A DNA stretch of 64,000 bases from the NCBI GenBank assembly GCA_963763085.1, contig CAVXNB010000003.1, positions 496,001 through 560,000 of the forward strand, in the 5' to 3' direction. Below are positions 1-6,568 of this stretch, in pieces. Positions within the stretch are counted from its first letter, which is position 1; the number at the start of each line of letters is the position of its first letter. The translations under genes and the position numbers were made by a program. The stretch comes from CAVXNB01 sp963763085. Lineage in GTDB: Bacteria; Actinomycetota; Acidimicrobiia; Acidimicrobiales; Bog-793. Below the pieces are notes generated by a model. It saw nothing but the letters and a program-made list of their open reading frames with translations. It did no database searches and was not told the origin of the DNA.

Positions 1-49
1 CCCACAGCTCTTCGACCGACTGCAACCGGTCCGTTCCGGCCTGGCTCAT
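1..49 (-). CDS. N-terminal fragment of the gene downstream of xerC
   Basis: A start codon at 49 overlaps the xerC stop in an ATGA junction, and the frame stays open to the window edge for 16 codons (reads MSQAGTDRLQSVEELW). The overlap implies translational coupling with the recombinase. In many actinobacteria the gene after this recombinase is a WhiG/FliA-type sigma factor, and the peptide would suit that, but 16 residues cannot establish it. Function is left open. Confidence 0.45.
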   Translation of the reverse strand, partial: MSQAGTDRLQSVEELW

Positions 50-933
50 CACGCCCTCGGGTGGGCGCTGCGGTAAGCGCCGACCAACCGCTCGGTGGAC
101 ACGTGGGTGTAGATCTCCGTCGTCCTCAGGCTCGCGTGACCGAGAAGCTCCTGGACGACCCGGAGATCGGCTCCCCCATCGAGAAGATGGGTTGCGTAGG
201 TGTGGCGGAGAGCGTGCGGGTGGGTCGGCACCGGGGAGCGCCGGTCCAGAACGCGGCGTACGTCCCTGGGCGTCATCTGGTGGCCGCGGAGGTTGACGAA
301 AAGTGACCCCGGCGGCGTCGCGTCCTTGACGAGCGACCCGCGGGCTGAACCGACATACCGCGCGACGGCTTCGACCGCCGGTCCGCTCATGGGGACCCTG
401 CGCTGCTTACCGCCCTTCCCCCAGACCGTGACTGATCTGCCGGGCAGGTCGACGTCGCTTAGCCCGAGCCCACACAGCTCGGCTACCCGCAGTCCGCTTC
501 CGTAGAGAAGCTCCAAGAGGGCGTCATCTCGAGCAGCTATGGGAGGAGCGCTCGTGGCCCGTACGCCGTCGGGGGACGGTTCGAGGAGGACCGCGAGCTC
601 CGACGGCGAGAGCACGCGTGGCAGGCGCGCTTCGCCCGAGGGCGCGGAGAGGCGCCTGGAAGGGTCGTTCGCGATGAGCTCGCGGCGCCGGAGCCAGGCG
701 AAGTAACGCCGGAGGGCGGCCGCCTTCCTGGCGATGGTCCGACGGGAGTAGCGGCGGGTTGCCAGGTACGCCAAATAACGCCGCAGCATCAGGCGGTCGA
801 CCTTAGCCGGGTCCGACACGCCGGCCCGGTTCGCCCATGCCGCGAACGCCTCGACATCACCCCGGTACGCCTGGCGGGTCGCCGAGGCGTCCGACGCGAG
901 CGAGCGCACGAAACCTTCGAGCTCAAAGCTCAC
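49..933 (-). CDS. xerC: Tyrosine recombinase, XerC/XerD type
   Basis: A 294-residue site-specific recombinase, the usual length for XerC/D, which resolve chromosome dimers at dif. The N-terminal core-binding domain (about residues 1-95) precedes the catalytic domain. Catalytic residues are visible: Arg in GSGLRVAEL (about 149), Lys in WGKGGKQRR, HALR (His 240, Arg 243), His in LGHAS (266) and the nucleophile Tyr in EIYTH (275). The GTG at 933 is chosen because the protein then begins SFELEGFVRSL like family members; the open frame extends upstream to 1029 but would run into mtrA. It is divergent from mtrA. Which Xer paralogue it is cannot be settled here. Confidence 0.9.
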   Translation of the reverse strand: MSFELEGFVRSLASDASATRQAYRGDVEAFAAWANRAGVSDPAKVDRLMLRRYLAYLATRRYSRRTIARKAAALRRYFAWLRRRELIANDPSRRLSAPSGEARLPRVLSPSELAVLLEPSPDGVRATSAPPIAARDDALLELLYGSGLRVAELCGLGLSDVDLPGRSVTVWGKGGKQRRVPMSGPAVEAVARYVGSARGSLVKDATPPGSLFVNLRGHQMTPRDVRRVLDRRSPVPTHPHALRHTYATHLLDGGADLRVVQELLGHASLRTTEIYTHVSTERLVGAYRSAHPRA

Positions 934-1027
934 CGCTCCACGGTACCCGAGGGCGCGCGGAGCATGCGATACAACCGCGATTCTGGTCCTACGCCCCAAA
1001 GGCTCCAACTTGGGCGACAATGGAGCC

Positions 1028-1720
1028 ATGGCCCACAGAGTGCTGCTCGTGGAAGACGACGAACGGATCCGTACCTCGATGCGCCTGTCGCTCGAGGACG
1101 AGGGCTACGAGGTCGACGAGGCGGCCACCGGCGAGGAGGCGATCGAAGCCCAGGCCCGGGCCACCGCCTCGAACCCGTTCGACCTGCTCGTGGTCGACAT
1201 CATGCTGCCCGGGATGGACGGATTCGAATGTTGCCGTCAGCTCCGGAGGGCGAGCTCGGTCCCGATCATCATGGTCACGGCTCGCACCGACACCCACGAC
1301 GTGGTTGCTGGCCTCGAGGCCGGCGCGGACGACTACGTCACCAAGCCCTTTGAGCCGAAGGAGCTGGCCGCACGCATTCGAGCGCTCCTTCGGAGAGCCC
1401 GATCCGGAGAGCCGGGGCTCGTTCAGCTCGAATTCGGCGACCTCGAGATCCTTCCTGAGGCCGGCGTCGTGCGCCGCAACGGCGAGGAGGTCCATCTCAC
1501 CCGCACCGAGTTCCTGCTGCTGTGCGAGCTCGCCTCGAACGCCGGCAAGGTTCTCTCGCGCGAGCAGCTGCTCGAGCGAGTCTGGAGCTACGACTACTTC
1601 GGCGACGGCCGCCTCGTCGACGTCCACGTTCGGAGGCTGCGGACCAAGATCGAGCATGATCCGAGCGAACCGCGCCACGTGCTCACCGTGCGCGGCCTCG
1701 GATACAAGCTCGCCCCGTAG
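1028..1720 (+). CDS. mtrA: OmpR-family response regulator, MtrA-like
   Basis: A 230-residue response regulator. The receiver domain shows the acidic pair in LLVEDDE, the phospho-acceptor Asp in VVDIMLPGMDG (about 57), Thr in MVTART and Lys in VTKPFEP (about 106). The C-terminal winged helix (about 135-230) includes LTRTEFLLL and the GLGYKL ending typical of OmpR/PhoB proteins. It is followed two bases later by a histidine kinase and then a GerMN lipoprotein, the MtrA-MtrB-LpqB order of actinobacteria, where the system controls cell-wall and division functions. ATG 1028 is chosen; GACAAT lies at 1016-1021, so the message may be leaderless. A TTG at 1010 is an alternative start. Confidence 0.88.
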   Translation: MAHRVLLVEDDERIRTSMRLSLEDEGYEVDEAATGEEAIEAQARATASNPFDLLVVDIMLPGMDGFECCRQLRRASSVPIIMVTARTDTHDVVAGLEAGADDYVTKPFEPKELAARIRALLRRARSGEPGLVQLEFGDLEILPEAGVVRRNGEEVHLTRTEFLLLCELASNAGKVLSREQLLERVWSYDYFGDGRLVDVHVRRLRTKIEHDPSEPRHVLTVRGLGYKLAP

Positions 1721-1722
1721 CC

Positions 1723-3195
1723 ATGAAGGTCGCCGGGCGGCCGCGGGATCAGCAGGCGCCAGAGCCTCCGGTCCCCTCTGCCGGCGTCGCTCCACCTGCG
1801 AGACGGGCCCCTAGGCGCCGTCTCGGACTTCGCGCCAGGGTCACGACGGCGTTCGCACTCGGAGCGCTCGCGCTCTCCAGCGTCCTGGCGGGGATCACCT
1901 ACTTCGTCGCGCGAGCGTCGCTCGTTAACCAGGAGCTCTCGTCGATGCGGCACCAGGCCTTGGCCAACGCCGTCCTGCTCCGGAGCGAGCTCCGGCCGAC
2001 CGCTTATATCCGAATTGTGATCACGACGCTCGATTCCGGGCCGAACACGGCCTCGCTCATCTACAGCTCGGCCGACGGCAAGGCCCGCTGGTACCCGTCG
2101 TCGGCCACCTTGCAGCCGGCCCAGCTGCCACTCGAGCTGCGACAGCGGGTGCTCGCCGGCACGCCTTCCCAGCAGGTCATCGGGCCGCCGGGTACCCCTC
2201 ATTTCGTGATCGGTGTTCCGATCCGCTCCGAGAAGGCGGCCTACTTCGAGATCTTCGACCTGTCGGACCTCGCTCGGACCCTGCACGTGCTCTTCGCGTC
2301 CCTCATCCTGGCCGCTTTGTTCACCACGATCGGCGGGGCGATCGTGGGCCGGTGGGCGGCGAGCCGGGCCTTGCGGCCGCTGCACGAGACCGCCCAGGCG
2401 GCGCTCGCGATCGCCGGCGGCCGGTTGGGCACGCGTCTTGAAAGCACCGACTTTGCTGACATGGCGGTCCTCGCCTCGGCGTTCAACCGGATGGTGGACC
2501 AGCTCCAGGAACGAATCGAGCGCGAGGCTCGCTTCAGCTCCGATGTGAACCACGAGCTTCGGTCGCCGCTCACTACCCTCGCCGCCTCGCTTTCGGTGCT
2601 CGAGGCGCGCCGCGACGAGCTCCCGCCGAGGGCGCTTCAGGCGCTCGACCTGCTCGGCGCCGAGGTTCGGAGGTTCCGTCGGCTCGTCGACGATCTGCTC
2701 GAGATCTCCCGTTTCGACCAGACGCCGGGCGACCTCTTCCGCGACGAGGTGACAGTGGGAACTCTCGTGGGGCACGCCGTGCGGGCGACCGGGGCCGACG
2801 TACCGATCCAGTTCGCCCCCGGCGTGGCGTCGCGGCACATCCTCGTGGACAAGCGCCGTTTCGAGCGGATTCTCGCCAACCTGTTCGAGAACGCGGAGCG
2901 CTACGCCGGCGGCGCGACCCTGCTCGCCGTCGAAGAGCACGGCTCCTCGGTGCGCTTTCTCGTCGAGGACGCCGGGCCAGGCATCGCGCCGGAGGAGCGC
3001 GACCGGATCTTCGAGCGGTTCTCGCGGGGCTCGACCGGCCGCCGCCGCGGGCTCGGCGATGGCACCGGCCTCGGCCTGGCCATCGTCGCTCAGCACGTCC
3101 ACCAGCACGGCGGGCGGGTGTGGGTCGAGGGCCGGCCAGGTGGAGGCTCCCGTTTCGTTGTCGAGCTCCCGGCCGTCGGCGCGACAGCGACATGA
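1723..3195 (+). CDS. mtrB: Sensor histidine kinase, MtrB-like
   Basis: A 490-residue membrane kinase, partner of the upstream regulator. After a basic N-terminal tail come membrane segment 1 (about 40-64), an extracytoplasmic domain of about 120 residues, membrane segment 2 (about 187-209), a HAMP linker, the HisKA helix with the phospho-accepting His in VNHELRSPL (about 277), and the ATPase domain with N-box NLFENAERY, G1 DAGPGIA and G2 GTGLGLAI. It starts two bases after mtrA and its stop overlaps the next gene in an ATGA, so the three genes form one transcription unit. Confidence 0.88.
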   Translation: MKVAGRPRDQQAPEPPVPSAGVAPPARRAPRRRLGLRARVTTAFALGALALSSVLAGITYFVARASLVNQELSSMRHQALANAVLLRSELRPTAYIRIVITTLDSGPNTASLIYSSADGKARWYPSSATLQPAQLPLELRQRVLAGTPSQQVIGPPGTPHFVIGVPIRSEKAAYFEIFDLSDLARTLHVLFASLILAALFTTIGGAIVGRWAASRALRPLHETAQAALAIAGGRLGTRLESTDFADMAVLASAFNRMVDQLQERIEREARFSSDVNHELRSPLTTLAASLSVLEARRDELPPRALQALDLLGAEVRRFRRLVDDLLEISRFDQTPGDLFRDEVTVGTLVGHAVRATGADVPIQFAPGVASRHILVDKRRFERILANLFENAERYAGGATLLAVEEHGSSVRFLVEDAGPGIAPEERDRIFERFSRGSTGRRRGLGDGTGLGLAIVAQHVHQHGGRVWVEGRPGGGSRFVVELPAVGATAT

Positions 3196-3785
3196 AACCC
3201 CGCCGGATCCTCGCCTTCGGAATCGTCGCGACGGCCGTGCTCGCCGCAGGGGGTTGCGGGCTGCCGATCCAGCGCTCGCCTCAGGCCATCCCCGCCGGCC
3301 AGATACCCCTGTCGTTGCGCGAGACGCCCCAGACTGCGCCGCCGCCTGCGGGGAGAGGCCACAACGCGACGCCGGTGTCCATCTACCTTCTCGGGCCCGA
3401 CCTGCAGCTGATTCGGGAGATCAGGTACCTCCATCCCCCACCGAGCCCACAAAGCATCCTCGACGCGCTGGACGCCGGGCCGGAGCCATCGGAGCTGAAC
3501 CAGGGCATCCAGAGCGCGATCCCGCCGTCAGCCAACCTCGTCGCGGGCGGTGTCAGCTCACGAGGCGTGCTGACCGTCATGCTCGACTCGACGTTCGGGC
3601 TGCTCCAACCAGGCAAGGCGACCTACGAGTTCGCGCAGATCGTCTATTCCGTCACGTCCTTACCGAGCATCCACGGCGTCCTGTTCGACTACAACGGCGG
3701 CAAGATCGAGCCCGAGACCGGCAATGGCTACATCGCGAACAACTTCATCGTGCATCGCTCCGACTACAAGCAGTTGGCCCCGTAG
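3192..3785 (+). CDS. GerMN-domain lipoprotein, short LpqB-like
   Basis: A 197-residue exported protein overlapping mtrB by four bases. The N-terminus (about residues 1-22) has a basic start, a hydrophobic core and a Cys in LAAGGC, an acceptable but imperfect lipobox. The rest is a single GerMN (sporulation/spore germination) domain, with VSIYLLGPD and the conserved SILDALDAGP and FDYNGGK regions. LpqB, the MtrB-associated lipoprotein of mycobacteria and streptomycetes, has GerMN plus a beta-propeller and is about three times longer; only the GerMN part is present here. A role in modulating MtrB is inferred from position. Confidence 0.8.
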   Translation: MKPRRILAFGIVATAVLAAGGCGLPIQRSPQAIPAGQIPLSLRETPQTAPPPAGRGHNATPVSIYLLGPDLQLIREIRYLHPPPSPQSILDALDAGPEPSELNQGIQSAIPPSANLVAGGVSSRGVLTVMLDSTFGLLQPGKATYEFAQIVYSVTSLPSIHGVLFDYNGGKIEPETGNGYIANNFIVHRSDYKQLAP

Positions 3786-3844
3786 GTCAACTTCCCCCAC
3801 AAAGATTGCGACTGCTCGCAACCTTTAACGGAGGCAAGATTGAC
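3786..3844 (+). repeat. Dispersed nested-palindrome element, copy 1
   Basis: Directly after the lipoprotein stop lies a perfect inverted repeat TTGCGA-ctgc-TCGCAA (3806-3821), followed by TTAACGGAGGCAAG (3825-3838). Outer arms GTCAA (3786-3790) and TTGAC (3840-3844) pair around it, with weaker pairing between. The core and the 14-base tail recur at 25.2 kb. It sits between a plus-strand 3' end and the minus-strand rsfS 3' end. It may act as a bidirectional terminator or REP-like repeat; a regulator site is the alternative. Confidence 0.7.
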
Positions 3845-3931
3845 GCGAAATTTCAACCTCCCCGCGCCCCCTCCTCGCAAAACCAGACCCCCCGACACAC
3901 CAGCCCGCCGCCCCCCAGCGGGCCCCGCGCC

Positions 3932-4306
3932 CTAGATCTCCGCCTCCACTCGGCGCGGCTCGCCGCCCGGCGTCTCCACCCGCGGTGCGTCGGCCCAGAG
4001 TCGTTCGAGGTTGTAGAAGTGGCGCGCCTCGTCGAGGAACACGTGGACGACGAAGTCCCCGTAGTCGAGCAACACCCAGCGGGCGTCGTCGAGGCCCTCG
4101 ATGCACCGGGGGCCGCCGCCGCCCTGTGCCTTGATCTGGCGCTCGATCTCCTCGGCGAGGGTGCGAACCTGGCGCACGTTGGTGCCGCTCGTGATCACGA
4201 AGTAGTCCGTGATCCCCAGTAGCTCCCCGACATCGAGGACGACGGTCGGATCAACCGTCTTTGACGAGGCGGCGACGGCCGCGACGAGGACGCTGTCGAG
4301 ACTCAA
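3932..4306 (-). CDS. rsfS: Ribosomal silencing factor RsfS
   Basis: A 124-residue protein of the RsfS/Iojap family, which binds ribosomal protein L14 and blocks subunit joining in starved cells. Diagnostic segments are KTVDPTVVLDV, ITDYFVITSGTN, and WVLLDYGDFVVHVFLDEARHFY, with a glycine-rich insert in between. It lies 22 bases downstream of nadD on the same strand, the common nadD-rsfS pairing. Length is normal. Confidence 0.93.
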   Translation of the reverse strand: MSLDSVLVAAVAASSKTVDPTVVLDVGELLGITDYFVITSGTNVRQVRTLAEEIERQIKAQGGGGPRCIEGLDDARWVLLDYGDFVVHVFLDEARHFYNLERLWADAPRVETPGGEPRRVEAEI

Positions 4307-4328
4307 TGCGACCCGCGGGCCCTTCGGC

Positions 4329-4931
4329 TCATCTCGCCACAGGGTACAGGCCGCGTTCGCGGATCACACGGATGGCGGGCATCGGAACGAGGAAGTCTAA
4401 GGGACGTCCCGACGCCACCCGATCGCGCAGCTCGGTGCTCGAGATCTCGAGCGCCGGCACCTCGACCATACGGACGACCCATCCGTCGAGCAGGCCGGCT
4501 GTGCTGATCGCCGTTCCGGGCCGGTTCACCACGACGAGAACCACCTCGGAGCGGACCTCCTCGACCCGTTCCCAGGACCCGAGTCCGGCAGCGGCGTCGG
4601 CACCGACGATCAGGTGGAGCTCGACGCCCGGCCAGCGGTCCTGGAGCTCGGCGACGGTGTCCGCGGTGTAGGAGAGACCGCCGCGCTCGATCTCGATCGC
4701 GCTCGCCTCGAGCCCTTCGACACCCTCGACCGCTGCTTGCACCAGCGCCAACCGGTCGGCCGCAGGCGTCACCGGCCGGCTCCCCACCTTCTGCCAGGGC
4801 TCGTTCGCCACCACGAGGAGGACCCGGTCGAGGTCGAGCTCGTACCTCGCGTTCACCGCCGCGACGAGGTGGCCGACGTGCACGGGGTCGAACGTCCCGC
4901 CGAGAATGCCGAGTCGCCCCTGCTCGCCCAT
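4329..4931 (-). CDS. nadD: Nicotinate-nucleotide adenylyltransferase
   Basis: Adenylates nicotinate mononucleotide to deamido-NAD in NAD synthesis. The nucleotidyltransferase motif GGTFDPVHVGH is at the N-terminus and the ISSTELRDR signature near the C-terminus. The start at 4931 (MGEQGRLGILGG) gives 200 residues, the usual size; the open frame extends 20 codons further without family resemblance. It is probably co-transcribed with rsfS. Confidence 0.92.
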   Translation of the reverse strand: MGEQGRLGILGGTFDPVHVGHLVAAVNARYELDLDRVLLVVANEPWQKVGSRPVTPAADRLALVQAAVEGVEGLEASAIEIERGGLSYTADTVAELQDRWPGVELHLIVGADAAAGLGSWERVEEVRSEVVLVVVNRPGTAISTAGLLDGWVVRMVEVPALEISSTELRDRVASGRPLDFLVPMPAIRVIRERGLYPVAR

Positions 4932-5031
4932 CTGCGAAGCGTAGCGATCACGGCGGCGTGGTCCCGGATCGAGTTCCGGGCTCGCCGCCAAGCCGCGAAA
5001 CCCGCGCCTGCGCCTCCCCTACTCTGGTGGC

Positions 5032-6447
5032 GTGACGACCACATCGGACTCGGTCGGGCGCGGGACGCCCGAGCACGGCGCCCCGACGACGGGAGAACGG
5101 GCGGCGGCGGGCGGCTGGCACCCGGGCTCATGGCAGGACTACCCGGCCGCGCAGCAGCCGCCCTGGCCGGACGCGGCGGCGCACGCCGAGGCCCTGGCCG
5201 AGCTCGCGACCCTCCCGCCGCTCGTCTTCGCCGGTGAGGCGCGCCGTCTCACCCGTGCCCTCGGAGACGTCGCCGCCGGCAACGCCTTCCTGCTTCAGGC
5301 CGGAGATTGCGCCGAGTCCTTCGACGACTTCTCTGCCGACGGGATCCGGGACAAGTTGAAGGTCATCCTGCAGATGGCCGTCGTGCTGACCTACGGCTCG
5401 GGGGTACCGGTCGTGAAGCTCGGCCGCATCGCCGGGCAGTTCGCCAAGCCCCGGTCGTCGCCGACCGAGCTCGTCGACGAGGTCGAGCTTCCGGTCTTCC
5501 GGGGTCACATCATCAACGACGACGTGCCTGTCGCCTCCGCCCGCGTACCCGATCCCCGCCGCATGCTGCGCGCCTATCACCAGTCGGCCTCGACGCTCAA
5601 CCTGCTGCGGGCCTTCACCAAGGGCGGCTTCGCCGACCTTTCGCAGGTGCACTCGTGGACGCTGGAGTTCCTCGCCACGAGCGCCGAGGGCCGGCGCTTC
5701 GAGGCGATCGCCGAGGAGATCGACCGCGCCCTGCGGTTCATGCGTGCCTGCGGCGTGGACCTGTCCACCGACTCCCCGATCCACCAGGTCGACCTCTTCA
5801 CGAGCCACGAGGCCCTGCTGCTCGGCTACGAGGAGGCGCTCACGCGTAGGGACTCGCTTACGGGCGATTGGTACGACTGCTCCGCCCACCTCGTCTGGAT
5901 CGGGGAGCGCACCCGTCAGATCGACGGAGCGCACGTCGAGTTCGCCACGGGGATCGGGAACCCGGTCGAGGTCAAGCTCGGCCCGAGCGCGACCCCCGAC
6001 GAGGTGCTCGCGCTCTGCGAGCGCCTCAACCCCGACCGCGTGCTCGGAAGGCTCACGTTCGTCAGCCGAATGGGTGTCGACAAGGTCCGAAACGTGCTCC
6101 CGCCGCTAGTGCAAGCCGTGTCGGCCGCGGGCCACCCGGTCGCCTGGGTCTGCGATCCGATGCACGGCAACACCTTCGCCAGTGAGTCGGGGCGCAAGAC
6201 GCGTCACTTCGACGACGTGCTGGGGGAGATCCAGGGCTTCTTCGCCGTCCACCAGGCTGCGGGGACCTGGCCAGGAGGGGTTCACATCGAGCTGACCGGG
6301 GACGACGTCACCGAGTGCCTCGGCGGCATCGGCGACATTCTCGAGGAGCAGTTGCCGTTGCGCTACACGACCGCCTGCGACCCCCGCCTGAACGCCCGCC
6401 AGTCGATCGATCTGGCCTTTCGCGTCGCGGAGCTGCTGCGCAGGTAG
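5032..6447 (+). CDS. 3-deoxy-7-phosphoheptulonate synthase, class II
   Basis: First enzyme of the shikimate pathway, condensing phosphoenolpyruvate with erythrose 4-phosphate. The 471-residue length and the blocks LLQAGDCAESF, KLGRIAGQFAKPRS, HLVWIGERTRQ, FATGIGNPVEVKLGP and VCDPMHGNT are those of the class II (plant/actinobacterial) enzymes; the Cys in AGDCAE and the His/Glu/Asp positions contribute metal ligands in the family. It starts with GTG, divergent from nadD. The first 25 residues are low complexity. Confidence 0.93.
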   Translation: MTTTSDSVGRGTPEHGAPTTGERAAAGGWHPGSWQDYPAAQQPPWPDAAAHAEALAELATLPPLVFAGEARRLTRALGDVAAGNAFLLQAGDCAESFDDFSADGIRDKLKVILQMAVVLTYGSGVPVVKLGRIAGQFAKPRSSPTELVDEVELPVFRGHIINDDVPVASARVPDPRRMLRAYHQSASTLNLLRAFTKGGFADLSQVHSWTLEFLATSAEGRRFEAIAEEIDRALRFMRACGVDLSTDSPIHQVDLFTSHEALLLGYEEALTRRDSLTGDWYDCSAHLVWIGERTRQIDGAHVEFATGIGNPVEVKLGPSATPDEVLALCERLNPDRVLGRLTFVSRMGVDKVRNVLPPLVQAVSAAGHPVAWVCDPMHGNTFASESGRKTRHFDDVLGEIQGFFAVHQAAGTWPGGVHIELTGDDVTECLGGIGDILEEQLPLRYTTACDPRLNARQSIDLAFRVAELLRR

Positions 6448-6504
6448 CTCCACCCTGACGTGGTGTCCCTGGGGTCAACGGTGACAAAGTGACCAGAGTC
6501 GTTT

Positions 6505-6532
6505 TTGACGGCTACCTTGAGTGGCCTACAAT
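6505..6532 (+). promoter_or_regulatory. Sigma-70-type promoter of the 12-repeat secreted protein
   Basis: TTGACG (6505-6510), a 16-base spacer and TACAAT (6527-6532) form a near-consensus housekeeping promoter 36 bases upstream of the ATG at 6569, with GAGAGG as a ribosome site. It is the best-looking promoter in the left half of the window. Predicted from sequence only. Confidence 0.6.
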
Positions 6533-6568
6533 GCGCCCTCAGCGTTCAGACGGTCTGTTTGAGAGGCT

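Noticed and set aside
1594..3108. 504-codon minus-strand reading frame
   Set aside because: Antisense to mtrA/mtrB, with composition typical of a shadow frame.
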